Assembly (NCBI RefSeq): GCF_038561935.1 | Contig: NZ_CP102770.1 | Span: 10,017,001-10,081,000 of the forward strand | Length of the DNA: 64,000 bases | Source: Myxococcus stipitatus | GTDB taxonomy: Bacteria > Myxococcota > Myxococcia > Myxococcales > Myxococcaceae | Direction: 5' to 3' | Shown: positions 43,966 through 52,397 of the stretch, piece after piece | How positions within the stretch are numbered: position 1 is the first letter of the stretch | Layout: every line of letters begins with the position of its first letter | Translations under genes and position numbers: made by a program | Notes under the pieces: generated by a model | Databases searched by the model: none | Seen by the model: only the letters and a program-made list of their open reading frames with translations | What the model was told of the DNA's origin: nothing

Positions 43966-45603
43966 ATGTCCCCCACGCTCGCCGATGTCTCCACCGCCGC
44001 CGTGCCGGAGCGGGGCGGCGGCCCGAAGGGGCCACACCTCGTCCCGGCCCTCACCGTCATCTCCCATCCCGTCCCCCGCCGCGTCGGGGAGCGGCTGCGG
44101 CTGGACGCGCTCGCGGCGGGACGGGAGGTGGCCCTGTCCCGCAACGGGCCGGACTTCCACCCGCCCGGCACCGCGCGGGGACAGCCGCTGAATGACCCGT
44201 TCATCAGCCGCAAGCCGCTGGTGTTCTCCCCGGGCTCGCGCCCTGGGAGCGTGCGGCTGACGAGCCAGGACGGCGGCACCCAGGTGGCCATCGCCGGCTC
44301 CACGCTGGAGGGCACGTGGGAGCTGTCCGCGAGCGAGCTGGCCGCGGGAGTCCCGCTGGAGCTGGGCCAGCGCGTGGTGCTGCTGCTCCACCTGGTGGAG
44401 GCGACGGACGAGGCCCCGACGGCGGACACGCTGGGCATGGTGGGCGAGAGCACGGGTGTCCGCCGCCTGCGCCGCCACATCGAGCGCGTGGCGGACCTGG
44501 ACGTGCCCGTGCTCATCCGCGGTGAGACGGGCACGGGCAAGGAGCGCGTGGCCCAGGCCATCCACCAGCGCAGCCGGCGGCGCTCGGGCCGCTTCCTCTC
44601 CGTCAACCTGGGCGCCATTCCGAAGGAGCTCGCCGCCGCCGAGCTGTTCGGGACACAGAAGGGCGCGTACACGGGCGCGACGCAGGGCCGCGAGGGCTTC
44701 TTCCGCGCCGCGCACGGAGGCACCCTCTTCCTGGACGAAGTGGGCGAGGCCCCGCCCGAGGTACAGGTGATGCTCCTGCGGGTGCTGGAGACGGGCGAGC
44801 TGTACCCCGTCGGAGGCTCCACCCCCATCGCCGTGGACGTGCGGCTGCTCGCCGCGACGGACGCGGACCTGGATGAGCGCATCCGCGACGGGCGCTTCAA
44901 GGCGCCGCTGCTGCACCGGCTGGCGGGGTACGACCTCCACGTGCCTCCGCTGCGGGAGCGGCGCGAGGACCTGGGGCGCCTGTTCTTCCACTTCGCCCGC
45001 GAGGAGCTGGCGACGCTGGGCGAGGCACACCGGCTGGACAACGAGGACGCCTACGCGGAGCCCTGGTTGTCCGCGGCGCTCGCGACGCGGCTGGTGCGCT
45101 TCCAGTGGCCCGGCAACATCCGGCAGCTGCGCAACCTCGCGCGGCAGCTCGTCATCGGGAGCCGAGGACAGCCCAGCCTCCAGGCCGAGCCCCGACTGGA
45201 GCACGAGCTGGAGCTCGCCGCCGCCGCCAGGCCCGGCGCCGCGGTGGCGGCCGAGGCGCGCTTCGGCACCGCCCACGCCGAGGCCCCCCTGGAGGCGCGC
45301 ACCTCACCGCGACGCAAGGCCTCCCAGGTGACGGAGCAGGAGCTGCTCGCCGCGCTGCGGGAGCACGCGTGGGACTTGAAGGCCACCGCCGAGGCGCTGG
45401 GGATTCCGCGCCCCTCGCTCTACGACCTCATCGACAAGAGCCCGAACCTGCGCACCGCCGGGGACTTGAGCACGGAGGAAATCACCCGCGCCTTCGAGGC
45501 CCACGGAGGTGACCTGGACGCGATGGCGCGAGGGCTCGAGGTGTCCCGGCGCGCCCTGGGCCGGCGACTGAAGGAGCTGGGCCTCACGCCTCGCGCGGAG
45601 TGA
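43966..45603 (+). CDS. FHA-containing sigma-54-dependent transcriptional activator
   Basis: A 545-residue enhancer-binding protein. Residues about 40-145 form a divergent FHA domain (LSRNGPDFHPP, LNDPFISRKPLVF), which would read Thr phosphorylation by a Ser/Thr kinase. The AAA+ domain (150-395) has Walker A GETGTGKE at 186-193, GAYTGA at 233-238 in place of GAFTGA, Walker B LFLDEVGE at 254-261 and arginine-finger region FKAPLLHRLAGYDLHVPPLRER. Two Fis-type helix-turn-helix units follow (about 455-500, SLYDLI; and 502-545, RRALGRRLKELGL). Such FHA activators are common in myxobacteria. Start at ATG 43966. Confidence 0.88.
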   Translation: MSPTLADVSTAAVPERGGGPKGPHLVPALTVISHPVPRRVGERLRLDALAAGREVALSRNGPDFHPPGTARGQPLNDPFISRKPLVFSPGSRPGSVRLTSQDGGTQVAIAGSTLEGTWELSASELAAGVPLELGQRVVLLLHLVEATDEAPTADTLGMVGESTGVRRLRRHIERVADLDVPVLIRGETGTGKERVAQAIHQRSRRRSGRFLSVNLGAIPKELAAAELFGTQKGAYTGATQGREGFFRAAHGGTLFLDEVGEAPPEVQVMLLRVLETGELYPVGGSTPIAVDVRLLAATDADLDERIRDGRFKAPLLHRLAGYDLHVPPLRERREDLGRLFFHFAREELATLGEAHRLDNEDAYAEPWLSAALATRLVRFQWPGNIRQLRNLARQLVIGSRGQPSLQAEPRLEHELELAAAARPGAAVAAEARFGTAHAEAPLEARTSPRRKASQVTEQELLAALREHAWDLKATAEALGIPRPSLYDLIDKSPNLRTAGDLSTEEITRAFEAHGGDLDAMARGLEVSRRALGRRLKELGLTPRAE

Positions 45604-45644
45604 CGCGCGGCGCTGGGGACTTGCGTGTCCCGCGCGGAAGCTCG

Positions 45645-45660
45645 TGGCATGACGTGTGCT
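45645..45660 (+). promoter_or_regulatory. candidate sigma-54 (-24/-12) promoter
   Basis: TGGCAT-GACGT-GTGCT fits TGGCAC-N5-TTGCW at 9 of 11 positions (10 if the sixth may be T), with GG (45646-45647) and GC (45658-45659) ten bases apart. It lies 42 bases after the activator gene and 43 before the Cys-rich protein gene. It is the best of the sigma-54-like sites in the window. Confidence 0.55.
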
Positions 45661-45702
45661 CATGCCCACGCGGGTCCATTCGTGTCACAGGGAAGGTGAA
45701 AC

Positions 45703-46251
45703 ATGAGGAAGGCGATTGCAGTCGCAAGCGTGTTGTCTGTCGCGGGGTGGTGGGCTTGCGCGACCCGGACGGGAGTGGAGGCCCCCACGCCTCGGCAGGA
45801 GGCGCGGCTGTCGGGTGATGACGCGTGCCAGTGCGCCTCGGACCCGTGTCCGGATGACGGCGGGACGAACTGCCTGGACATCTCCGTGAGCCTCAACGCC
45901 TCGGGGAAGAAGAAGTTCAGCCCCGGCTGCGACTCCCACGGTTGGAAACTGTGCGCGGGACAGCAGGTGATCATCAGCTCCGAGCTGAGCCAGGACCTCT
46001 GCGTCGACCTCATCAGCACGAGCGGCGACCCGGACGGCGGTTCAGGGAGCCGGGTGTCCCTGTCGAGCGGCTCCTCCTGGACCCCCTCCACGCTCACCGC
46101 GGGCGAGTACTGCCTGAGCGTCTGCAACAAGAACGGCACCGACTGCTCCCAGGGTTGCAAGAAGTCGGACTGCGAATCCGACGAGGCGACCATCCGAGGG
46201 AACATCGACGTCGTCACCAAGGGGCCCACCGAGCCCGAAGAGAGACGCTGA
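45703..46251 (+). CDS. Cys-rich secreted protein
   Basis: A 182-residue exported protein. The signal (MRKAIAVASVLSVAGWWAC) ends in a possible but atypical lipobox at C19. The mature part holds about twelve more Cys, in clusters CQCASDPCPDDGGTNC, SPGCDSHGWKLC and CLSVCNKNGTDCSQGC, indicating a disulfide-rich extracellular fold, plus beta-strand-like runs (QQVIISSELS). Function unknown. It sits directly downstream of the sigma-54 activator gene behind a sigma-54-like promoter and ends 27 bases before a convergent kinase gene. Confidence 0.72.
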   Translation: MRKAIAVASVLSVAGWWACATRTGVEAPTPRQEARLSGDDACQCASDPCPDDGGTNCLDISVSLNASGKKKFSPGCDSHGWKLCAGQQVIISSELSQDLCVDLISTSGDPDGGSGSRVSLSSGSSWTPSTLTAGEYCLSVCNKNGTDCSQGCKKSDCESDEATIRGNIDVVTKGPTEPEERR

Positions 46252-46278
46252 GCCCTCGGCGTCGAGGCTTCGAGCGGA

Positions 46279-49200
46279 CTACCGCGAGACGGCGGCGGCT
46301 CCGCTCGAAGCGGTGAGCCACCGCCCCCACTCCTTCAGCAAGTGCCGGTTGTCGTCGAGCGCGCGGGACAACAGGGCTCGCGCCTGACGCTCGGGCTCCG
46401 ACTCACCCCGGCCCGCCTCCGAGGCCGAAGCCGAGGCAGCCAAGGCCAGCGCCAGCCCCGCGCGGAGGGCTCGCGCACGAGGCCACTCGGCGCGCAGGGA
46501 CAGGGCCTTGTCCACGTGCGAAAGCCCTCGCTCCAGCACCGGCCTGCCTCCCGGAGCCAGGCCCCGCTCCAGGCAGAAGCGCCCGAGCGCCACGAGGTGC
46601 TCGGGCTGCGAGGGCTCCAGCTCGACGGCGCGCAGGAAGGCCTGCTCCGCCTCCGTGAAGTCCTCCTCCCGCGCCTTCGCGCGGGCTTGGACCGCCAGCG
46701 CGTCCCCCAGGACACGCCATGCCTGTGCCTGCTTGGGGTTGAGCTCCAGCGCGCGGCGCAGGGACGTCAGGGCCTCCTCCAGCGCGGGGCCCGGCGGGTG
46801 GCCTTGCCTCAGGGCCCACGCGGCCTCGGCCTGGAGCGCGGTGCCCAGGTTCATCCAGGGCTGCGGCAGGTCGGGGATTCGCGCCAAGGCGTCCTTCAGC
46901 GCCGAGCGCGCGGCGAGCACCTCCCCCGCCGGCGACTGTCCTTCCAGCACGCGCATCGTCGCGCGCCAGGCGTGGACCTCGCCCACGTTGTTCTGCCCGT
47001 AGCCCTGCGCGGGGGCCAGGGCGATGGCGCCATCGAACGCCTTCAGGGCCTCGCGCAGCGCGGGCTCCACGTCCTCGCCTCGCTCCCAGGCGTCCTTCGC
47101 GCGCTCGAACCAGACGGTGCCCAGGCCGTTGTGCAGCGGCGGCAGCTTCGGGTTGATGGCCACGCCCTTCTCGTAGGCGGTCAGGGCGCTCGCCAGCGCG
47201 GGCTTTGGATCCACTCCCGTGTCGCGGTGTCGCGCGGCGCGAGCCAGGTGCACCTCGCCCGCGTAGAACCATGGCGCGATGTGCGCGGGATTGATGGACT
47301 GCGCGCGCTCCAGCGCCGCCGCGGCCTTGTCCAGGTCTCCCGAGGGGTCCACGGCTCGCGGATGCGAGGCACGGGCGAGGTACTCGGTGCCCAGGTTGAT
47401 CCACGCCTCCGGCCGGAGCGCGTTGATGGCGACGGCGCGCTCGTGTGCGGCAATCGCCTTCTCGCGATAGGGCAGGGAGTCGCCCCCCCCGCCCTCTTCG
47501 TGGTCCGCCCAGACGCGGAACACCTGCCCCACGTCCGCGTGGAACTCGTAGTCGCGGGCCTCGGCGGGGATGCGCTCGAAGGCGGCGGCGGCCTCGCGCA
47601 GCGAGTCGCGTGGGTCCATCCCCTTCTCCTGCCGGAAGCGCGCCCGCTGCCAGTGGACGACGGCCAGCTCATGCAGGACCTTGGGCAGGTCCGGACGCAG
47701 CTCCACCGCGCGGCGCGCGGACACCAGGGCCTTCTCCAGCACGGGCTCCACGTCGCTCCCCTGGCGCGACTGGTGCTCCGCGAGGCGGCGGTGAAAGCCC
47801 GCCAGCAGCGAGTGGGCCTCCGCGTCGTCGGGCGCCAGGGCCAGGGCCTTCGACGCGGCCTCCACGCCTCGCGCGTGATGGAGCGGAACATCCCCTTGTC
47901 CGTAGAGCGCCACCAGGAGCGCCCATCCCTCCAGCTGCGCGAGCGCGCGATACACCGCGGGGACACTGCGGCCGATGTCCGCCGCGTGGGCATAGGCCCG
48001 CCGCGCCTCGTCGAAGTCCGAGAGTGCCCCCTCGCGGCTCCCCGTGTTCCACCGGCTGGAGCCTCGCAGCAGCAGGGTGTCGCCGCGGAGCAGCGGGGCC
48101 TCGTGGAACCAGGGCAGGCGCGAGCCCAGCGCGTCCAGCTTCGCCAGGGCCTCCTCGGGGCGGTTCTCGAGGAAGGCCAGCAGCGCGGCGACGTACTCGG
48201 GGGCCGGGACCTCCGCGCCCTCGCTCTTGCGAAGGAAGTCGCGAGCGGGCGCGCCGTAGCGCTGGGTGGCCTCCCGCAGCCGGGCCTCGCGCGTCGCCGC
48301 GTCCTGCTGCCGCTCCGCCTCCAGGCGGGCCTGCTGGTACAGGTGCGCCAGGGCCAGCGCCAGCGAGTACGCCACGCGAGGCTCCGTGGCGCCCGCCTTC
48401 CACGCGGCCTCCAGGTGCTCCCGCGCCCGGGCATCGTCATCGAGCGCGAGGTAGCCGCGCCCCAGCGCGTAGTGGCCCGAGGCCACCCCCATCGGCCCCG
48501 CGTCGCGCATCGCGGTCTCCAGCTCGCGCATCCGCGCGCCCAGGGCCTCGCGGTCCCGACGCGTGTCATGCGGGGGCGAGGTGCCGGAGTAGCGGGCCTG
48601 CGCCTCGATGCGCTCCACCTGCTCCGTGAAGCGGCGGGCCAGGGCCTCGCGCTGGGAGACCTCCCCGCGCGCGAGCACCGACTGCCCCACGGCCAGGGAC
48701 ACCACGACGAGGGCGCCCGTGCCCACGGCGACGGCGCGGCGGTGCTTGCGCAGCCACTTGCGCGCGCGATAGCCGGGCCCGGTGCGAGCGAGGACAGGCT
48801 CGCCGTCGAGGAAGCGCCCCAGGTCCTCCGCCAGCTCGCGCGCCGAGCCGTAGCGCGCGGAGCGGTCCTTCTCCAGGCACTTGAGGGTGATGGCCTCCAG
48901 GTCCACGGGGATGTCGCGGTCCAGCGCGCGAGGCGGCCGAGGCTCCACCGTGCCGATGTTGCCCAGCACCTCCAGGCCGTTCTGCCCGGGGATGGGCGGT
49001 GTCCCGGTCAGCAGCGCATAGAGCGTGGCGCCCAGGCTGTAGACATCCGCGCGCCGGTCCAGCCGGGCCACCTCGCCGCGAGCCTGCTCCGGTGACATGT
49101 AGTGCGGCGTGCCGAGCACGGTGCCCGTCGCGGTGACGCCCTCCTTCCAGTCGCGAGCGAGTCCGAAGTCCATGACGAAGGGCGACAGCGCCCCCTCGGC

Positions 49201-49929
49201 GGTCTGCTCCACCAGGATGTTGGAGGGCTTGATGTCGCGATGGATGAGCCCCGCGCGGTGGGCGGCGTGGACCCCCTCCGCGGCCTCGCGCAGCACGCGG
49301 GCCTTCTGCTCGACGCTGAGCGTCTCCACGAGCGCATGCAGCGGCCGTCCCTCCACGTACCGCATGGCGATGTAGGCGCGGCCCTGGACCTCGCCGACCT
49401 CGTACACCTCGCAGACGCGCGGGTGTGTCACACGCGCCTGGGCCCGGGCCTCCAGGATGAACCTGCGGGCCAGCTCCGGCTCGTCTCCGCGCACGAACTT
49501 GAGCGCGACCTGGCGATGCAGCCGGTTGTCCCTCGCGAGGAACACCCGGCCCATGCCGCCCTGCCCCAGGAAGCGGATGGGGGAGTAGTGCTCCCAGTCG
49601 GAGACAGGAAAGGCAGGCACCTCCACGGGGGGCGGAGGAGAGACCGGGGCGAGGCCCTTCTCCAGCGACAGCGTCGCGTCCCTGCCAGGCGCATGTCGCC
49701 CCGTGTCCACGGTCACCGGAGCCACGGGGCTTCGCGTGTCCTCCTCGCGCAGCATGAGCCGCAGGAGGGAGGCATGGGTGTCCTCGGACAGCCGGCCGCG
49801 CTCCTTCAGCAGCTCCAGCGGCCTGCGGCCCAGACGCGCCGCCTCCGAGCGCAAGGCGTCACACTCCTCACGCGAGAGGAGTCCTTCCGCGAGTGCATGG
49901 CGCAGCTCGACCTCGTCTTGCTCGCTCAT
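46279..49929 (-). CDS. Ser/Thr protein kinase with long TPR region
   Basis: A 1216-residue kinase. Residues 1-60 are helical; the kinase domain (about 115-385) has GQGGMGRVF at 122-130, Lys K144, HRDIKPSN with D232, DFGLARD and TPHYMSPEQARG. A single membrane helix near 410-435 (VAVGTGALVVVSLAVGQSVL) is followed by about 780 residues of TPR-like helical repeats (for example YALGRGYLALDDDARAREH, LNPKQAQAWRVLGDAL, LEPSQPEHLVALGRF). ATG at 49929 has GAGGA five bases ahead. The frame is open upstream to 50181 without family likeness. It lies between two genes with sigma-54-like promoters and near an FHA activator it might phosphorylate. Confidence 0.87.
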   Translation of the reverse strand: MSEQDEVELRHALAEGLLSREECDALRSEAARLGRRPLELLKERGRLSEDTHASLLRLMLREEDTRSPVAPVTVDTGRHAPGRDATLSLEKGLAPVSPPPPVEVPAFPVSDWEHYSPIRFLGQGGMGRVFLARDNRLHRQVALKFVRGDEPELARRFILEARAQARVTHPRVCEVYEVGEVQGRAYIAMRYVEGRPLHALVETLSVEQKARVLREAAEGVHAAHRAGLIHRDIKPSNILVEQTAEGALSPFVMDFGLARDWKEGVTATGTVLGTPHYMSPEQARGEVARLDRRADVYSLGATLYALLTGTPPIPGQNGLEVLGNIGTVEPRPPRALDRDIPVDLEAITLKCLEKDRSARYGSARELAEDLGRFLDGEPVLARTGPGYRARKWLRKHRRAVAVGTGALVVVSLAVGQSVLARGEVSQREALARRFTEQVERIEAQARYSGTSPPHDTRRDREALGARMRELETAMRDAGPMGVASGHYALGRGYLALDDDARAREHLEAAWKAGATEPRVAYSLALALAHLYQQARLEAERQQDAATREARLREATQRYGAPARDFLRKSEGAEVPAPEYVAALLAFLENRPEEALAKLDALGSRLPWFHEAPLLRGDTLLLRGSSRWNTGSREGALSDFDEARRAYAHAADIGRSVPAVYRALAQLEGWALLVALYGQGDVPLHHARGVEAASKALALAPDDAEAHSLLAGFHRRLAEHQSRQGSDVEPVLEKALVSARRAVELRPDLPKVLHELAVVHWQRARFRQEKGMDPRDSLREAAAAFERIPAEARDYEFHADVGQVFRVWADHEEGGGGDSLPYREKAIAAHERAVAINALRPEAWINLGTEYLARASHPRAVDPSGDLDKAAAALERAQSINPAHIAPWFYAGEVHLARAARHRDTGVDPKPALASALTAYEKGVAINPKLPPLHNGLGTVWFERAKDAWERGEDVEPALREALKAFDGAIALAPAQGYGQNNVGEVHAWRATMRVLEGQSPAGEVLAARSALKDALARIPDLPQPWMNLGTALQAEAAWALRQGHPPGPALEEALTSLRRALELNPKQAQAWRVLGDALAVQARAKAREEDFTEAEQAFLRAVELEPSQPEHLVALGRFCLERGLAPGGRPVLERGLSHVDKALSLRAEWPRARALRAGLALALAASASASEAGRGESEPERQARALLSRALDDNRHLLKEWGRWLTASSGAAAVSR

Positions 49930-50099
49930 CTTCGTCCTCACACCCCGGAAGCCGCGTCGCGGAGCGTAGCGAAGCCACCCCACGCCGTCGAAGCCCGCGA
50001 GGGGCCTGACATGTCGGACGACACGTCGCCCCGCGCTCGCGACACAGGGCGCGCGGTGGCAACTCCGCGTCGTCACTCGGGAGTCCTCCTCGCGGCTCC

Positions 50100-50115
50100 T
50101 GGCCCGGGGGCTGCA
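50100..50115 (+). promoter_or_regulatory. candidate sigma-54 (-24/-12) promoter
   Basis: TGGCCC-GGGGG-CTGCA matches TGGCAC-N5-TTGCW at 9 of 11 positions, with GG (50101-50102) and GC (50113-50114) ten bases apart, 56 bases before the lectin ATG. The G-run spacer is low-complexity, so chance is a real possibility. The rest of 49930-50170 shows nothing else clear. Confidence 0.4.
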
Positions 50116-50170
50116 ATCCCAGTCAGCACGCGCGCTCGGCAGGGCGCGCGCACAACCCAGGAGACAAACC

Positions 50171-50599
50171 ATGTCCAACACGGCGACGTTCCAGTTCGCG
50201 GGTGGCTCGAAGGTGTACGTCCAGGCGCTGGCGAACGCGGGCTACACGCAGCAGGTGACCATCAGCCCTCCCTCGGGGAGCGCGGCGGTGTTCCAGGGCT
50301 CGGGCGAGGGGAACGTGACGATGCCGCTCACCACGCAGGGCTTCCTCACGGCGGGCAGCAACGGAGGACAGGCGTCCTTCACGGTGCCGGGCTCGGGCAG
50401 CCAGCTCAGCACCTACAAGGTCGCGGTCTCCTACAACAAGGGCAGCGGGTTCCAGCCCAGCAACGTGGAGGGCAACAGCAGCACCTTCACCACGCCCGCG
50501 GGCGGGCAGCTCGTCGTCGGCGTGGTCAGCTCGGAGGACGCCACCGACAACGACTACAACGACGGCGTGGTGTACTTCACGCTCTACCCCGCGCTGTGA
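50171..50599 (+). CDS. LecB (PA-IIL)-family calcium-dependent lectin
   Basis: A 142-residue beta-sandwich lectin without signal peptide. The calcium/sugar-binding loop SSEDATDNDYNDGVV (residues 120-134) is almost identical to the GSEDGTDNDYNDAVV loop of Pseudomonas PA-IIL, giving ligands E122, D126, D128, N130 and D131; N22 in LANAGYTQQ matches the other calcium ligand. The specificity triplet after it reads A-G-Y instead of S-S-G. The chain ends YPAL rather than in the Gly whose carboxylate helps bind calcium in PA-IIL. It should bind fucose- or mannose-type sugars. AGGAG lies ahead of the ATG. Confidence 0.87.
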   Translation: MSNTATFQFAGGSKVYVQALANAGYTQQVTISPPSGSAAVFQGSGEGNVTMPLTTQGFLTAGSNGGQASFTVPGSGSQLSTYKVAVSYNKGSGFQPSNVEGNSSTFTTPAGGQLVVGVVSSEDATDNDYNDGVVYFTLYPAL

Positions 50600-50611
50600 C
50601 GTCACCCCTGG

Positions 50612-50639
50612 GTGACACGGGCCTGTGTCCCCGTGTCAC
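50612..50639. terminator. 10-bp perfect hairpin between convergent lectin and DUF1152-like genes
   Basis: GTGACACGGG (50612-50621) pairs with CCCGTGTCAC (50630-50639) over an eight-base loop, 12 bases past the lectin stop and overlapping the stop of the convergent gene. Suited to both directions; no T-run. Confidence 0.5.
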
Positions 50640-51205
50640 ACCGGGATGTCCTTCCACGGGCGGACAGGACGCGCGGCGCGGAATGCCTCGATGATGAGGT
50701 GCATCTGCGCCTGCGTCGTCGTGTCCTTCAGCGCCTCCAGGTACAGGCAGCGCCGGGCCACGGCCATCAGGTCGAAGGCCCAATACATGCTCATCAGCGG
50801 GTTGATCCACAGCGTGCTGCCCCGCGTGCGCTCCGTCCGGTGTATGTCGCCATAGTCGCCCTCCAGCGCGGACACCACGGAGAGGGACACGATGCTCGGC
50901 GCGCGAGGCATCCGCTGCTCACCCCGCCGCGCGAACCAGCGCGAGAGCCACCCCTCGGGGAAGTAGTGCTCGGGCCCCTCCGTGGACGCCTCCACCTGGA
51001 GAACACCCGGAACGGGCCAGGTGCCTTGGACCTGGGAGAGCTGGGTGAAGCTGAGGTTCGCCAGCGTCACCGTCTTGCCCAGCTCGTGCAGCCGGAAGTA
51101 CAGCGGCAGCCCGCTGAACACGTCGAAGCCGCCCCCACCTCCAGCGATGAGGACATGACGGGCGGGCGCAAGCCGCTCCATCAACGGCGAGGTGAACAGG
51201 TCCAT
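50636..51205 (-). CDS. DUF1152-like protein
   Basis: A 189-residue protein beginning MDLFTSPLMERLAPA. The Gly-rich segment HVLIAGGGGGFDVFSGLPLY followed by VTLANLSFT matches the opening of the DUF1152 family, which looks like a nucleotide-binding fold but has no known reaction. It is shorter than typical members (about 300 residues), so it may be a reduced form. The frame is open upstream to 51310, but the ATG at 51205 opens the conserved part. Divergent from the cyclodeaminase-family gene by 79 bases. Confidence 0.7.
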   Translation of the reverse strand: MDLFTSPLMERLAPARHVLIAGGGGGFDVFSGLPLYFRLHELGKTVTLANLSFTQLSQVQGTWPVPGVLQVEASTEGPEHYFPEGWLSRWFARRGEQRMPRAPSIVSLSVVSALEGDYGDIHRTERTRGSTLWINPLMSMYWAFDLMAVARRCLYLEALKDTTTQAQMHLIIEAFRAARPVRPWKDIPV

Positions 51206-51284
51206 GCCCGAATCCTCTCCGGCCACCGGGGAGGACACCACCCACACGGCGCGGCCCTGGCGCCTTCCGCTATAACGCGCCGCC

Positions 51285-52244
51285 ATGTCCACTCTCATCC
51301 TCAGCGCCAAGGAGCTGCGCGGCCTCTACACCGTCCAGCTTGGCCTCGACGCCGTCGAGCGGGCCTTCCGGGCCCACGGCCGCGGCGAGTCCCTCATGCC
51401 TCCCAAGGTGTACCTCTCGCTGCCGCAGTACGACGGCGACTTCCGCGCCATGCCCGCGTTCCTCGACGGCGCGGCCGGAGTGAAGTGGGTCAACGCCCAT
51501 CCCCAGAACCCCAGGAAGCACGGCCTGCCCACCGTGCGCGCCCTCTACATCCTCAGCGACCCCGACACGGCGTCGCCCCTGGCCATCCTCGACGGCACCC
51601 TCCTCACCGCGTGGCGCACTGGCTGCGCCGGCGGCGTGGCCTCCAAGTACCTGGCGAAGCCCAAGCCCCGCACCCTCGGGCTCGTCGGCTGCGGCGTCCA
51701 GGCCCGCGTCCTCATCGACGCCCACCGCGCCCTCTTCGGCGAGCTGGAGCTGCTCCTCGCCGACACCTCCGAGGCCGCCGCCAAGGCCCTCCAGGCCGAG
51801 AAGGGCGGCCGCGTCGTCAGCCTCCAGGAAGCCTCCGGCGCGGACATCGTCTGCACCTCCACCCCCTCCCGCACCCCCGTCGTGAAGCGCGAGTGGCTCA
51901 AGCCCGGCGCGCACATCAACGCCATGGGCGCGGACGCCCCCGGCAAGCAGGAGCTGGACGCGCGCATCCTCACCGAGGGCCGCGTCTTCATCGACGACAC
52001 CGAGCAGGCCCTCCACTCCGGCGAGGTCAACGTCCCCCTCCACGACGGCCTGCTGAGCGCCGAGCACATCGCCGGAACCCTGGGCGAAGTCGTCGCCGGC
52101 AAGAAGCCCGGCCGCGCCGGTGACGAGGTCACCGTGTTCGACTCCACCGGCCTCGCCCTCCAGGACGTCGCGCTCGCCCGCGCCCTCTACGAGGTCGCCC
52201 GCGCCAAGGGCGTCGGCCAGTCGCTCGACATCGTCGGCGGCTGA
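51285..52244 (+). CDS. ornithine cyclodeaminase/mu-crystallin family NAD(P)-dependent enzyme
   Basis: A 319-residue enzyme of the OCD/mu-crystallin family (ornithine cyclodeaminase, alanine dehydrogenase, ketimine reductase). The substrate domain has VYLSLPQYDGDFRAMPAFL and the conserved Lys in GVKWVNAHPQN; LDGTLLTAWRTGCAGGVASKYL precedes the Rossmann motif LGLVGCGVQARVLIDA; later GADIVCTSTPSRTPVV and GAHINAMGADAPGKQELD match the family. The exact substrate is not readable. A hairpin follows. Confidence 0.9.
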   Translation: MSTLILSAKELRGLYTVQLGLDAVERAFRAHGRGESLMPPKVYLSLPQYDGDFRAMPAFLDGAAGVKWVNAHPQNPRKHGLPTVRALYILSDPDTASPLAILDGTLLTAWRTGCAGGVASKYLAKPKPRTLGLVGCGVQARVLIDAHRALFGELELLLADTSEAAAKALQAEKGGRVVSLQEASGADIVCTSTPSRTPVVKREWLKPGAHINAMGADAPGKQELDARILTEGRVFIDDTEQALHSGEVNVPLHDGLLSAEHIAGTLGEVVAGKKPGRAGDEVTVFDSTGLALQDVALARALYEVARAKGVGQSLDIVGG

Positions 52245-52268
52245 GCCCCCTTCGCGCCCCCGGACGTC

Positions 52269-52299
52269 GAGCCCTCGGTGCCCCCCGCGCCGAGGGCTC
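52269..52299 (+). terminator. 10-bp perfect hairpin after the OCD-family gene
   Basis: GAGCCCTCGG (52269-52278) pairs with CCGAGGGCTC (52290-52299) over an 11-base loop, 25 bases past the stop. No T-run. Confidence 0.5.
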
Positions 52300-52397
52300 C
52301 GTCCCCACGCATGATGCAACCGTGAAACTGCTGTGAGGATGATGACAACAGTCCACCGCTACCTTCAGGACGCATCCAACCTGAAGGGAGACGGACC

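Noticed and set aside
46342-49095. A 917-codon plus-strand frame opposite the TPR kinase gene
   Set aside because: Low-complexity Arg/Gln/Leu-rich translation, while the minus strand encodes a complete kinase with all motifs.
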